A stretch of DNA of 12,391 bases, taken from NCBI GenBank assembly GCA_028691335.1, contig JAQUZK010000020.1, forward strand, positions 1 to 12,391, read 5' to 3'. The DNA is from Candidatus Izemoplasmatales bacterium (lineage in GTDB: Bacteria; Bacillota_I; Bacilli_A; Izemoplasmatales; Hujiaoplasmataceae). Positions 1 to 7,118 of this stretch are shown piece after piece; position 1 is the stretch's first letter, and every line of letters begins with the position of its first letter. The notes beneath the pieces are model-generated. The model made no database searches. It saw only the letters and a program-made list of their open reading frames with translations, and was not told the DNA's origin. The position numbers were made by a program, and so were the translations under genes.

Positions 1-36
1 TAATTGAAAGTAAAAACAACAAAAAAATCATAAATA

Positions 37-63
37 AAAAACGAAGATAAAATCTTCGTTTTT
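37..63 (-). terminator. Intrinsic terminator of gltX
   Basis: A 12-bp perfect inverted repeat (37-48 with 52-63, loop AAA) lies just past the gltX stop codon. The arms are A-rich then ACGAAGAT, so the hairpin transcribed from the minus strand ends in a run of T, followed by more T-rich sequence. The symmetry would let it also stop a plus-strand transcript, but no gene is visible to its left inside the window. Confidence 0.8.
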
Positions 64-76
64 GAATTAGCCCTAT

Positions 77-1732
77 TTACTTTTTCAAGAGTTCTATAGC
101 TTCATTCAACCTGTTTTTCACTTTATTTTGTCCTAGTATTCGTAGCACATCGTAGAAGTTTGGGGTGCTAGATTTAGCGCAAGTAGCCAATCTTAAAATC
201 TCCGCAAAATCTCCTATGTGTCCAATATATTCATCAGGGTTTTTCTTGTAATCTTTTGGTCTTTTTGCGAAGCCTTTATTAATTGCCATCTCTCTCATGT
301 CACTAAACCATTCTTCTTGACTTTTGTTGATATCAAAAACTTGTTTATAATCACTTAAAATCTCAATTAATAAATCTTTTGAAAACCTTTCATCATATTC
401 GACATTAAACTTCATGTCACTAAAATAATCATCATACATGAAGTTTATTATCGGTAAAATATCACTATATTTTTCATAATCTTTTCTAGGTTTTTCTTGT
501 TCTCTTTCAATATTAATAATTTCTTTAAAGTAGTTTTCGTCTTTTTTGATTAGATTAAATAAATCTATATTAAACTCTTTTGCATACTGTAAAGCATTAT
601 TTGTGAAAGTATCTTTATCCATATTCCCTAAAACTTCTTTACATATTGACTTAACTTTCTCGATATCAAATAACGCCCCATCTAAACTCATTTTAGAAAA
701 ATCTAGATTAAAATCAAAAATATTACTTTTAGAATTATTAAGACGCCACTCCTCAAAATTTGAATTTGCTAAAGTCATTAGGTACTCTAAGAACCCTTCA
801 ATCGGATAACCTTTTTCAAGGAAAAAATCGACACTAGCTTCATCATCTTTTCGTTTAGATAACTTTCTTTTCTTATCGCCATCCATTTTCATTATTACAG
901 GAAAATGACAAAATACAGGCTTTTTCCAATTTAGTTGTTCAAATATTTCTAGATGAATAGGTGCTGACGGCATCCACTCTTCACCTCTTGTGACATGAGT
1001 TGTTCTCATGAAATGATCATCAACTACATGAGCAAAATGATATGTTGGTAAACCATCACTTTTCATAATTACAATATCTTGAATGTTTTTTGGAAATTCG
1101 ATATCTCCTCTAATCGCATCATTCAAAACTACTTTTTCATCGTTTTTTCCTTGAGACTTAAATCTTATAACAAAATCTTCTTTGTTATTTAATTTTTCAA
1201 TAACTTCATCATCTGAAAAGTAACGACATTTTGCATATTCATGATAATATCCAGGGAGGTCTTTCTTCTCTTCTTGTTCTTTTCTAATATCATTTAATTC
1301 TTCATGAGTACAAAAACAAGGATAAGCCATTCCATTCTCTATCATTTCTTTAATAACAGTGTGATAAATCAACTTTCTTTCAGATTGTATATAAGGGCCA
1401 TAATTTCCTTCGTTTAAAAAACTCTCGTCTGGATTGATGTTAAACTTGATTAATTGTTCGATAACTTTATCACCAGAACCTTTTATTTCTCTTTTTTGAT
1501 CAGTATCTTCTAACCTTAAGAAAAAAACTCCATTTGTCTGCTTAGCAAAACGCCAGCTTACCAAAGATGTAAATAAAGACCCTGTATGTAAAAATCCTGT
1601 AGGTGAAGGTGCAAACCTAGTTACTATAGCATCCTCAGAAAGATCTCTTGGCGGATATTTTATTTCTAAGTCATTAACGGTTTGGTTAATATTAGGAAAG
1701 ATTATATTTGCTATTTCTTTATACTTATTCAT
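77..1732 (-). CDS. gltX: Glutamyl-tRNA synthetase (glutamate--tRNA ligase)
   Basis: Class I aminoacyl-tRNA synthetase that charges tRNA(Glu) with glutamate in the cytoplasm. Counting from the start chosen here (551 residues), the Rossmann-fold signature is RFAPSPTGFLHTGS, with the HIGH-like motif HTGS at 49-52. The KMSKS-like loop is KLSKR at 290-294. A CxC pair (C139, C141) and C169 in a YAKC context look like the zinc-binding insertion of GluRS. The long C-terminal half fits the anticodon-binding region. The length suits the roughly 550-residue type seen in clostridia and relatives, rather than the roughly 480-residue E. coli type. I chose the ATG at 1732 because AGGAGA (1739-1744) lies 6 bases before it. 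The upstream in-frame ATG at 1747 directly abuts that ribosome site and would add only MRRQL. The gene is monocistronic between its own promoter and terminator. Family certain; a GlnRS identity is less likely given the overall pattern. Confidence 0.95.
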   Translation of the reverse strand: MNKYKEIANIIFPNINQTVNDLEIKYPPRDLSEDAIVTRFAPSPTGFLHTGSLFTSLVSWRFAKQTNGVFFLRLEDTDQKREIKGSGDKVIEQLIKFNINPDESFLNEGNYGPYIQSERKLIYHTVIKEMIENGMAYPCFCTHEELNDIRKEQEEKKDLPGYYHEYAKCRYFSDDEVIEKLNNKEDFVIRFKSQGKNDEKVVLNDAIRGDIEFPKNIQDIVIMKSDGLPTYHFAHVVDDHFMRTTHVTRGEEWMPSAPIHLEIFEQLNWKKPVFCHFPVIMKMDGDKKRKLSKRKDDEASVDFFLEKGYPIEGFLEYLMTLANSNFEEWRLNNSKSNIFDFNLDFSKMSLDGALFDIEKVKSICKEVLGNMDKDTFTNNALQYAKEFNIDLFNLIKKDENYFKEIINIEREQEKPRKDYEKYSDILPIINFMYDDYFSDMKFNVEYDERFSKDLLIEILSDYKQVFDINKSQEEWFSDMREMAINKGFAKRPKDYKKNPDEYIGHIGDFAEILRLATCAKSSTPNFYDVLRILGQNKVKNRLNEAIELLKK

Positions 1733-1738
1733 TAGTTG

Positions 1739-1744
1739 TCTCCT
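1739..1744 (-). promoter_or_regulatory. gltX ribosome binding site that decides the start
   Basis: AGGAGA on the minus strand ends 6 bases before the ATG at 1732. The alternative ATG at 1747-1745 sits immediately 5' of this site and has no good Shine-Dalgarno of its own, so the shorter protein is preferred. Confidence 0.75.
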
Positions 1745-1764
1745 CATATATAATTTCTTTAAAT

Positions 1765-1773
1765 ATTATACCA
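1765..1773 (-). promoter_or_regulatory. gltX promoter, extended -10 element
   Basis: The minus strand reads TGGTATAAT, a perfect TATAAT with a TG extension. No good -35 is seen at 16-18 bases. The predicted start of transcription near 1758 gives a leader of about 25 bases to the ATG at 1732, too short for a T-box or other riboswitch. Confidence 0.65.
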
Positions 1774-1833
1774 CAAAATGTTAATAAAAACATTCAAATC
1801 AATCATGAACACATAAACAATTTTTTCGTTTCA

Positions 1834-1862
1834 TTGACTTAAACCTTTCACTATGTTAAGAT
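1834..1862 (+). promoter_or_regulatory. Sigma-70 type promoter of the cysteine desulfidase gene
   Basis: TTGACT (1834-1839) and TAAGAT (1857-1862) are separated by exactly 17 bases. Transcription would start near 1869, giving a leader of about 26 bases. AGGTGGG (1886-1892) then lies close to the ATG at 1895. The promoter points away from the gltX promoter and does not overlap its core elements. Confidence 0.7.
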
Positions 1863-1894
1863 AAACTCATATAAATCAATTTAATAGGTGGGCT

Positions 1895-3175
1895 ATGGAT
1901 AACTATAAATTTGAAGAAGAATTCTTAAATATTTTGGAAGAAGAATTAGTTCCAGCAAAAGGATGCACCGAACCAATTTCAATTGCATTTGCAGGAGCAA
2001 AAGCTCGGGAGATTCTCGGTGAAATACCCAACGAAATAATCATAGAAGCAAGTGGTAATCTGATTAAAAATATTAGATGTGTGACAGTCCCCAAAACCAA
2101 TAATCTCGTGGGTATAGAAGCGAGTGCTTTAGCAGGAACAGTTGGTGGAGACTCTTCTTTAGAGTTAGAAGTAATTAACAATTTAAAATCAAAACATCTA
2201 AAAATTATCAATGCACTATTAATCAAAAAAATCGTAAAAGTTAAACTTCTTGATACAAAATACAATTTACATTTTATCTTTACCGCAAAAACAGATAATC
2301 AAAAAGTAATCATTGAAATAAAAAATCTTCATACAAATATTGTAAAAATAATTAAAAACGACGAAGTTATCTTTGAAAAGCCAGAAATAAAAGAAGAATA
2401 TTTTGGTGTTGAGAGTGATCGTTCTAACTTAACCGTAGAAAACATACTGCGTTTTACAGAGACAGTAGACACAAAAAAAGTCAAACCTTTACTAGATAAG
2501 CAAATCAAAGCCAACATGGCAATAGCAAAAAAAGGATTACAGGAAGATTTCGGAGTATCTATAGGTCAAACTATACTTAAACATGATAACTCAATTTTTT
2601 CGAAAATTAAAGCATACACTGCCGCTGCTTCAGAAGCAAGAATGAGCGGTTGTTCATTGCCTGTAATAACTAATTCTGGCAGTGGCAATCAAGGAATAAC
2701 AACATCTGTTCCTGTAATACTATTCAGCGAATACTTAAAGGTTTCAAAAGAAAAGCTCTATAGAGCTCTAGTTCTTTCAAACTTATTAACCATTTATCAG
2801 AAGAGTTTTATCGGACGTTTATCAGCCTTTTGCGGAGCGATAAGTGCAGCTGTGTCATCAGGGGCTACATTCACATATTTAAGTGGCGGTGACATCAAAC
2901 AAATTAAAATGAGTATTACAAATGCATTAGCAAACGTTTCCGGCGTGGTATGTGATGGCGCAAAACCATCCTGTGCATCGAAAATATCAACAGGGTTGGA
3001 TGCGGCTATATTAGGTCATTTCCTAGCTATGGAAAACCATCAATATAATCCACTCTCAGGGATTTTAAAAAACAGTGCGGATGAAACAATACTGGCTGTG
3101 GGAAAAATTGCTAGTGAAGGAATGAAAGATACAGATAAAGTTATTCTAGACTTAATGCTTGATGAAAAAAATTAA
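1895..3175 (+). CDS. L-cysteine desulfidase / UPF0597 family protein (YhaM/CyuA-like)
   Basis: 426 residues, matching the UPF0597 family, whose databank names include L-cysteine desulfidase and 'L-serine ammonia-lyase, iron-sulfur-dependent, alpha subunit'. Characterised members are cytoplasmic [4Fe-4S] enzymes that break L-cysteine to pyruvate, ammonia and sulfide. Visible family signatures are VPAKGCTEPIS near the N-terminus (C24), SGSGNQGITTSVPV in the middle, FCGAISAAVSSG (C313) and VVCDGAKPSCASKISTG (C353, C360). Well-spaced cysteines in these motifs fit cluster ligation. There is no signal peptide or membrane segment. The gene has its own promoter and no partner gene, so it should act as a stand-alone enzyme in cysteine or sulfur catabolism. 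Whether the substrate is Cys, Ser or another amino acid cannot be told from sequence. It ends at a terminator shared with the convergent protease gene. Confidence 0.88.
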   Translation: MDNYKFEEEFLNILEEELVPAKGCTEPISIAFAGAKAREILGEIPNEIIIEASGNLIKNIRCVTVPKTNNLVGIEASALAGTVGGDSSLELEVINNLKSKHLKIINALLIKKIVKVKLLDTKYNLHFIFTAKTDNQKVIIEIKNLHTNIVKIIKNDEVIFEKPEIKEEYFGVESDRSNLTVENILRFTETVDTKKVKPLLDKQIKANMAIAKKGLQEDFGVSIGQTILKHDNSIFSKIKAYTAAASEARMSGCSLPVITNSGSGNQGITTSVPVILFSEYLKVSKEKLYRALVLSNLLTIYQKSFIGRLSAFCGAISAAVSSGATFTYLSGGDIKQIKMSITNALANVSGVVCDGAKPSCASKISTGLDAAILGHFLAMENHQYNPLSGILKNSADETILAVGKIASEGMKDTDKVILDLMLDEKN

Positions 3176-3186
3176 ATATTGTAATC

Positions 3187-3217
3187 AAAAGTCAAATCAT
3201 TTAGATTTGACTTTTTT
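3187..3217. terminator. Bidirectional terminator between convergent genes
   Basis: A 12-bp perfect stem (AAAAGTCAAATC at 3187-3198, paired with 3204-3215, loop ATTTA) has T runs at the 3' end on both strands. It lies 11 bases after the stop of the desulfidase gene. It covers the stop codon and last codons of the M48 protease gene (stop at 3199-3197), so one element can end both transcripts. Confidence 0.85.
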
Positions 3218-4438
3218 AATATTTGATATTCTTTGGTATAGCGGAGGATGTGAATAGTAAAACTTAACATATATTGGGTGAGGAGTTAAATTCGAAAAAT
3301 TCTCTCTACTTAATACTTTCAATGCATTGATTAAATGCTCTTTAGAATAGTTTTTAGCTGCGTAACTATCTGCTTGATATTCAAATTTTCTACTAATATA
3401 ATTAAACAAAGGATTTAGCATAAACATTAGTGGAGATAATAATAGTAGATATAGAATAGCATTAAAGCCATAATTTAATTTATCAAATCCAAAGTATATA
3501 CTAAAATTATCTTGGCTTAAAAAAAGCATTAAACCTAAAACATAAATAGAAATCATTATTATCGATTGCAAAAGATTAAAAATTATATGTTTGTGCTTAT
3601 TATGTCCGATTTCGTGAGCTAATACAGCTACTATTTCTTCTTCATTCATTTTATTCATCAGCGTATCATATAATACTATTCTTTTAGCTTTTCCAAAGCC
3701 CGAAAAATATGCGTTTAGCTTAGTAGTACGCTTTGATGCATCGATAACACTTATCTTGCTAATTTCATATCCAACGCTTTTCGCAAATTCAATAATTTTT
3801 GTTTTTAAACTTGATTCTTCTAATGGTTTGAGTTTATTAAATATCGGCACTATAATCTTAGTGTAGCTTATATTAACTACTATCATTACAACTGTGACGC
3901 TTGTCCACGCGATAATAAAAAACAAATCACCAGCTTCTTGATATAAGCTAATTAAAGCATATATAGCCCCTCCACCCAAAATGATTGTTAAAATTAATGA
4001 TTTAATCTTATCAATCACAAAGAGTTTTTTTGACATTTTATTAAAACCATACTTTTCTTCAATTTTAAAAATAGAAATATATGAAAAGATTAGATCTATA
4101 ACATAAGATATAAGAAAATATGACCCTATTACTATCAAAGCTTGAAAAGATGGTTTGATTGTAATACTATCCGCAAAACCTCCTATAAAAACAAAATAAT
4201 TACTTAATAATAGAATAATGATTGTTAAAAATCCTATTAAACTTTTTATCAACGAAAGTCTATAATTATCCATATAGTAGTTTTTCCAAGCAATATATTT
4301 TTCTCTATCATAGATATCAGAAACTTCATTAGGTAATGATTTATCTCTATATCTAACATTTAGAATTGAAAGAAAAAGATTTAATCCAATCTCAACAATT
4401 AGTAATGTATAAACTATAGTTAGAACTAGCTCTCTCAT
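3197..4438 (-). CDS. M48 family integral-membrane metallopeptidase (Ste24/CAAX protease-like)
   Basis: 413 residues. The zinc-protease motif HEIGH lies at 275-279 (ligands H275 and H279, catalytic E276). The third ligand is expected at E353 in FEYQAD. The C-terminal PHPIY...YSHPPLYQRI stretch is typical of Ste24-type enzymes, as is EEKYGFNK near residue 130 in the N-terminal Peptidase_M48_N domain. Hydrophobic segments appear near 5-25, 67-88, 98-120, 146-166, 171-192, 284-307 and 325-345, consistent with a polytopic protease embedded in the cell membrane. Eukaryotic Ste24 trims prenylated proteins. Bacterial members lack that substrate and probably process or degrade membrane proteins. The start is supported by AAAGGATG before the ATG. 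It lies 18 bases after the membrane-protein gene at 4457-5098, so the two are probably co-transcribed. All catalytic residues are present, so it is probably active. Confidence 0.92.
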   Translation of the reverse strand: MRELVLTIVYTLLIVEIGLNLFLSILNVRYRDKSLPNEVSDIYDREKYIAWKNYYMDNYRLSLIKSLIGFLTIIILLLSNYFVFIGGFADSITIKPSFQALIVIGSYFLISYVIDLIFSYISIFKIEEKYGFNKMSKKLFVIDKIKSLILTIILGGGAIYALISLYQEAGDLFFIIAWTSVTVVMIVVNISYTKIIVPIFNKLKPLEESSLKTKIIEFAKSVGYEISKISVIDASKRTTKLNAYFSGFGKAKRIVLYDTLMNKMNEEEIVAVLAHEIGHNKHKHIIFNLLQSIIMISIYVLGLMLFLSQDNFSIYFGFDKLNYGFNAILYLLLLSPLMFMLNPLFNYISRKFEYQADSYAAKNYSKEHLINALKVLSRENFSNLTPHPIYVKFYYSHPPLYQRISNIKKVKSK

Positions 4439-4456
4439 AAAAACACATCCTTTAAA

Positions 4457-5098
4457 TTAACAAAATTTTAGAATTAGCATAATGATTAAAATTATAGTAA
4501 TGAAAAAAGTATAAATCAATGCATCACTTCTTATAATACTTTTTTCATATCTTTCGTTAATCACATTAGCTGTAATTACTATTCTATCAATAAAACTGGT
4601 TTTTTGTATATCAGTTTCTTGAAGTTTTTTTATATTTTCTTGATTAATAGGGCATTTCTTACCATAAATTAATAAGCAAACACTCTTCATTATCAGTGAT
4701 AGCGGAATAAACAAAATGTATTCAACACTAAGCCGCTTTGGTAGTTTAATTCTAAATAATCTAAATTTTTCTACTATTAAGCAAACTATTATTCCCACTA
4801 AAATGATACCTGTACTAAACAATACATCTTTAAAACCAAAGAAACTTATATGTGACAAATGCTCTAAAATAAAATGAGGATTATAAGTTGTAAGAAATAA
4901 TTGAGGTTCAATCAAGTTTTTCATTATGAAGTTTGGATTAGTACCTATAAAAATAATTATAATACTGATAGAGCCTAAAGCTAAATCCAAAGAAGATATA
5001 TCAAAAACTAAATCTTTATATTCTTTATCATTTTTTTTCAAAAATACATGATAAAACATTTTAACCAAATAGGTTACTGTAGCCACACTTATAACCAC
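4457..5098 (-). CDS. Short membrane protein, probable C-terminal remnant of a MrpA/NuoL-like proton-conducting subunit
   Basis: 213 residues from a GTG start, with GAGG 8 bases upstream. About five hydrophobic segments are visible (about 1-18, 37-53, 88-112, 125-143, 190-212). The opening VATVTYLVKMFYHVFLKK resembles the TM segment of MrpA/NuoL-type subunits with the pattern 'lTlaYslRlfy.vFfg'. The later FFGFKDVLFSTG and the closing hydrophobic helix after IIRSDALIY resemble the C-terminal part of the same family. These matches are recalled family patterns, not an alignment. Intact members are about 500-800 residues, so the N-terminal antiporter core with its conserved Lys/Glu residues is missing. 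In-frame sense codons continue upstream of the GTG to a TAA at 5131-5129, spelling ICFIISEVFYV, which suggests the frame once extended. It could not pump ions alone. It could be a decayed gene or an unrelated small membrane protein. Probably in one transcript with the M48 protease. Confidence 0.55.
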   Translation of the reverse strand: MVISVATVTYLVKMFYHVFLKKNDKEYKDLVFDISSLDLALGSISIIIIFIGTNPNFIMKNLIEPQLFLTTYNPHFILEHLSHISFFGFKDVLFSTGIILVGIIVCLIVEKFRLFRIKLPKRLSVEYILFIPLSLIMKSVCLLIYGKKCPINQENIKKLQETDIQKTSFIDRIVITANVINERYEKSIIRSDALIYTFFITIILIIMLILKFC

Positions 5099-5237
5099 AT
5101 AAAAAACCTCAGAAATTATAAAACAGATTTAATTTTCACAAGTTCAGTTATTACATAATAATCTAAAAAAAGTAATACTTCATCATATCAACTAAGATTT
5201 ACACGATTTTTATCATTTTTTGTCATTAATAAACAAA

Positions 5238-5260
5238 AACAACCAATAAAATTGGTTGTT
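5238..5260 (-). terminator. Terminator of the acyltransferase gene
   Basis: AACAACCAAT (5238-5247) pairs perfectly over 10 bp with 5251-5260, loop AAA. Read on the minus strand it is followed by a T-rich tail (TTTGTTTATT), as expected for the gene ending at 5276. It separates that gene from the membrane-protein/M48 pair, which therefore needs its own promoter in 5100-5235. I see no convincing -35/-10 pair there. Confidence 0.75.
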
Positions 5261-5275
5261 AAATTGTTTTATTAA

Positions 5276-5965
5276 TTAGATAGATAGTAAATTAAGCTCT
5301 TGTCTAAGAATTTCCGTTATTTCGTTTCTCTTTAATTTTTTATCGAAATCACTTAAATAATATGTTTTTCCAGTTAAAATTTGCTGTTTAGCTTTATGAT
5401 AATACAAAGGAATCAGCGGAATGTGCTTCTTAAACTTTTTATAGTACTCTTGCGCTAGAAAAACAAAACCTGAATGAAATTTTTCTATCTCATTTTGATA
5501 CCCCAACGAACTGTCTTCAGGAAAAATCAACAAAGAATTATTTTTTGATAAATGTAACAAACTATCAGATATAGTTTTCCTTAATCTTGTATCAGGATAT
5601 GTAGGTATTAACTTTACTCCATTATAAATTGTTTTCGAAATAATTCCAAATAAAGATGCTAATACAAATGATCTAAGTTTTGAATACCCAATTTTTTGAC
5701 GATAAAACACAAAATATAGATATTTCCACCTAGTTATGTAATGACCTGTCATCGGATAAGCTCCCCAAGGCACTAAGTATTTAGGAAAATATACACTTAA
5801 TGTCAAAGGACCAGCAGCTCCACTGTGATTAGCAAAATATATAGCTTTATCCGGAAGATTACTATTTTGTAAAATCAAATCTGGTTTTTTTCTAAATGTT
5901 TTGATAAGTTTTTTTAAAAATCTAATGAACCAATTATGCTTTTTAATTGTATTTATCTCTTTCAT
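5276..5965 (-). CDS. PlsC-like lysophospholipid acyltransferase family protein with atypical motif I
   Basis: 229 residues. The layout follows the glycerolipid acyltransferase (LPLAT/PlsC) fold. Motif I is FANHSGAAGP (N46, H47), a motif-II-like stretch is KLIPTYPDTRLRK (117-130), motif III is FPEDSSLGY (148-156), and a final hydrophobic IPLIPLYY (182-189) fits motif IV. In most members motif I is HX4D, with the Asp pairing with the His; here that position is Gly52. Motif III is usually FPEGxRS; here it is FPEDSS. The N-terminus is basic with no clear signal peptide, suiting a protein bound to the inner face of the membrane. GAGGTG (5976-5981) precedes the ATG. The gene stands alone, divergent from the lipoprotein gene. 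It probably acts on lipid or lysophospholipid acylation, but activity is uncertain because of the missing Asp. The same departures may define a subfamily rather than decay, since the frame is clean. Confidence 0.75.
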   Translation of the reverse strand: MKEINTIKKHNWFIRFLKKLIKTFRKKPDLILQNSNLPDKAIYFANHSGAAGPLTLSVYFPKYLVPWGAYPMTGHYITRWKYLYFVFYRQKIGYSKLRSFVLASLFGIISKTIYNGVKLIPTYPDTRLRKTISDSLLHLSKNNSLLIFPEDSSLGYQNEIEKFHSGFVFLAQEYYKKFKKHIPLIPLYYHKAKQQILTGKTYYLSDFDKKLKRNEITEILRQELNLLSI

Positions 5966-5995
5966 TAAAAACTTTCACCTCGCTAGTTTAAAATA

Positions 5996-6018
5996 AAAAT
6001 ATCAAAATTAGATATTTT
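5996..6018. repeat. Inverted repeat upstream of the acyltransferase gene
   Basis: AAAATATC (5996-6003) is an exact inverted copy of 6011-6018 with a 7-base spacer. It lies between the acyltransferase ribosome site and the AT palindrome at 6027-6044. It could be an operator. If the transcript starts near 6024 it could instead be a weak leader hairpin. It is AT-rich, so chance is possible. Confidence 0.35.
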
Positions 6019-6026
6019 CTGTTTAT

Positions 6027-6044
6027 TAATATTATATAATATTA
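6027..6044. promoter_or_regulatory. 18-bp perfect palindrome holding overlapping divergent -10 boxes
   Basis: TAATATTATATAATATTA is an exact palindrome in the gap between the divergent acyltransferase and lipoprotein genes. It contains TATAAT on the plus strand (6035-6040) and on the minus strand (6031-6036). No good -35 is visible for either. It could be a face-to-face pair of promoters, a repressor site over them, or chance in AT-rich DNA. Confidence 0.4.
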
Positions 6045-6117
6045 TTGAAGATGAAACATCTGTTTTGATGAAATAATTAATTTAAGTAAAAAAAAACACT
6101 GTAAGGAGTCTAAAACT

Positions 6118-7095
6118 ATGAAAAAAATTATCATTACTATTATTTTATCTTTTAGTATTTTCCTAATTGGTTGTGAAAGTTCTAGTACAACTACGACTGA
6201 TTCATTATTATCATCAACAGTTACAACTAAACAAGATTTAAATAATTTCTTAATCTCAAAAAATATAAGTTATCCTGACTATGACAATAATGATTTCTTT
6301 TATTATTCTAGTGTCTATATATACTTAAATTATCCACTAGAAGATTTTGATAGTCTGGAAGAGAAAAAAACTTTTTTCGAGTCTGAAAATCAACGAGTTC
6401 TTAATGAATCAAATATTATCTTAAACACTTCTCATGACAGCTTATATGTATCTTCTTATTCAAAACTTGTTATTCTTACATATAAAAACAAAGAAAAATT
6501 CCTATTAGATTTTGAGGTGTTTACAAATGCATTAAAGGATGGCTTTGTGACAACTATCAACTTCAATTTAAATACTATCGGAGAGTTTTTCTCATTACAT
6601 TCCAATTCAACAATAGATGATTTATTGGATGTTACCGAAAAGTATGTAGGAACAGAAATACTATATGAAAAAATTGATCATACATTACTAATTGCCAGCC
6701 ATGAAGAAAAATACTTTAAAGACTTATCAACTTACATAATCGAAAATTACAATGACTATTTGCTACTTTATCCTGGTAACCTCGTCGGTTTAAATGAGGA
6801 ATTCTTCACTGACAATATTCTAATATACTGTGGTTTTGGACATTCGGGTTCATTGTCTCTAGATGGAAGAACAAATCTACTGAGGGTTGATGAAAACAAA
6901 ATTGCTGTCGAAATACACGGAACAGCTATTTCTAATACGATGACAGAGGATTTCAATATAACAACATATCTTATACAGGCTGATAGATCTATATATCACC
7001 CTCAATTAGGAGTTGAAATAAACATAAATATTAACTTCTTAAATGGATTTAATACTGATAGACCATTTTATAATTCGATAGACGAAAAAAATTGA
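6118..7095 (+). CDS. Lipoprotein of unknown function
   Basis: 325 residues. The N-terminus is a lipoprotein signal: MKK, a hydrophobic core, then the lipobox LIGC with the lipidated Cys at 19. It should be exported and anchored on the outer face of the cell membrane. A Ser/Thr-rich linker follows (about 20-38). The body has no motif I recognise. It is rich in Asn, Tyr, Phe and acidic residues and alternates short hydrophobic and polar runs (for example YLIQADRSIY and EININI near the end), suggesting a largely beta-rich extracellular domain. There are few cysteines after Cys19 and no catalytic motif is evident. AAGGAG (6103-6108) lies 9 bases before the ATG, so the start is firm. It appears monocistronic and ends at a hairpin shared with yaaA. 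Its stop codon is TGA. A lineage-specific surface protein is the best description; no function can be assigned. Confidence 0.85.
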   Translation: MKKIIITIILSFSIFLIGCESSSTTTTDSLLSSTVTTKQDLNNFLISKNISYPDYDNNDFFYYSSVYIYLNYPLEDFDSLEEKKTFFESENQRVLNESNIILNTSHDSLYVSSYSKLVILTYKNKEKFLLDFEVFTNALKDGFVTTINFNLNTIGEFFSLHSNSTIDDLLDVTEKYVGTEILYEKIDHTLLIASHEEKYFKDLSTYIIENYNDYLLLYPGNLVGLNEEFFTDNILIYCGFGHSGSLSLDGRTNLLRVDENKIAVEIHGTAISNTMTEDFNITTYLIQADRSIYHPQLGVEINININFLNGFNTDRPFYNSIDEKN

Positions 7096-7118
7096 GGGAA
7101 ACAATCCCTCATTTTTTT
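7093..7118. terminator. Bidirectional terminator that contains both stop codons
   Basis: TGAGGGA (7093-7099) pairs with TCCCTCA (7105-7111), loop AACAA. Seven T follow on the plus strand (7112-7118), and a T run also follows on the minus strand. The outer three bases of each arm are the TGA stop of the lipoprotein gene (7093-7095) and the TGA stop of yaaA (7111-7109). Confidence 0.85.

Noticed and set aside
546..809. Open frame of 87 codons on the plus strand inside gltX
   Set aside because: Antisense shadow of a certain gene, with no ribosome site or recognisable product.
1733..1894. T-box or other riboswitch between gltX and the desulfidase gene
   Set aside because: Both predicted leaders are about 25 bases long and carry no folded leader or specifier region.
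1903..2517. Two minus-strand open frames (1903-2265, 2329-2517) inside the desulfidase gene
   Set aside because: The plus-strand family motifs are clear and there is no ribosome site or promoter for these frames.
5129..5200. Upstream frame (YYVITELVKIK, minus strand) as the frameshifted earlier part of the MrpA/NuoL-like remnant
   Set aside because: It is open only over about 24 codons in another frame and does not show a family motif I can defend, so a frameshift join is not claimed.
6768..6956. Minus-strand open frame of 62 codons inside the lipoprotein gene
   Set aside because: Short antisense shadow. The lipoprotein frame has a firm start, a lipobox and a terminator.
7093..7111. Possible TGA-to-Trp recoding, as in many Mollicutes
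   Set aside because: TGA ends the lipoprotein, yaaA and M48 genes at or inside terminator hairpins, at the expected family lengths, so TGA is a stop here.
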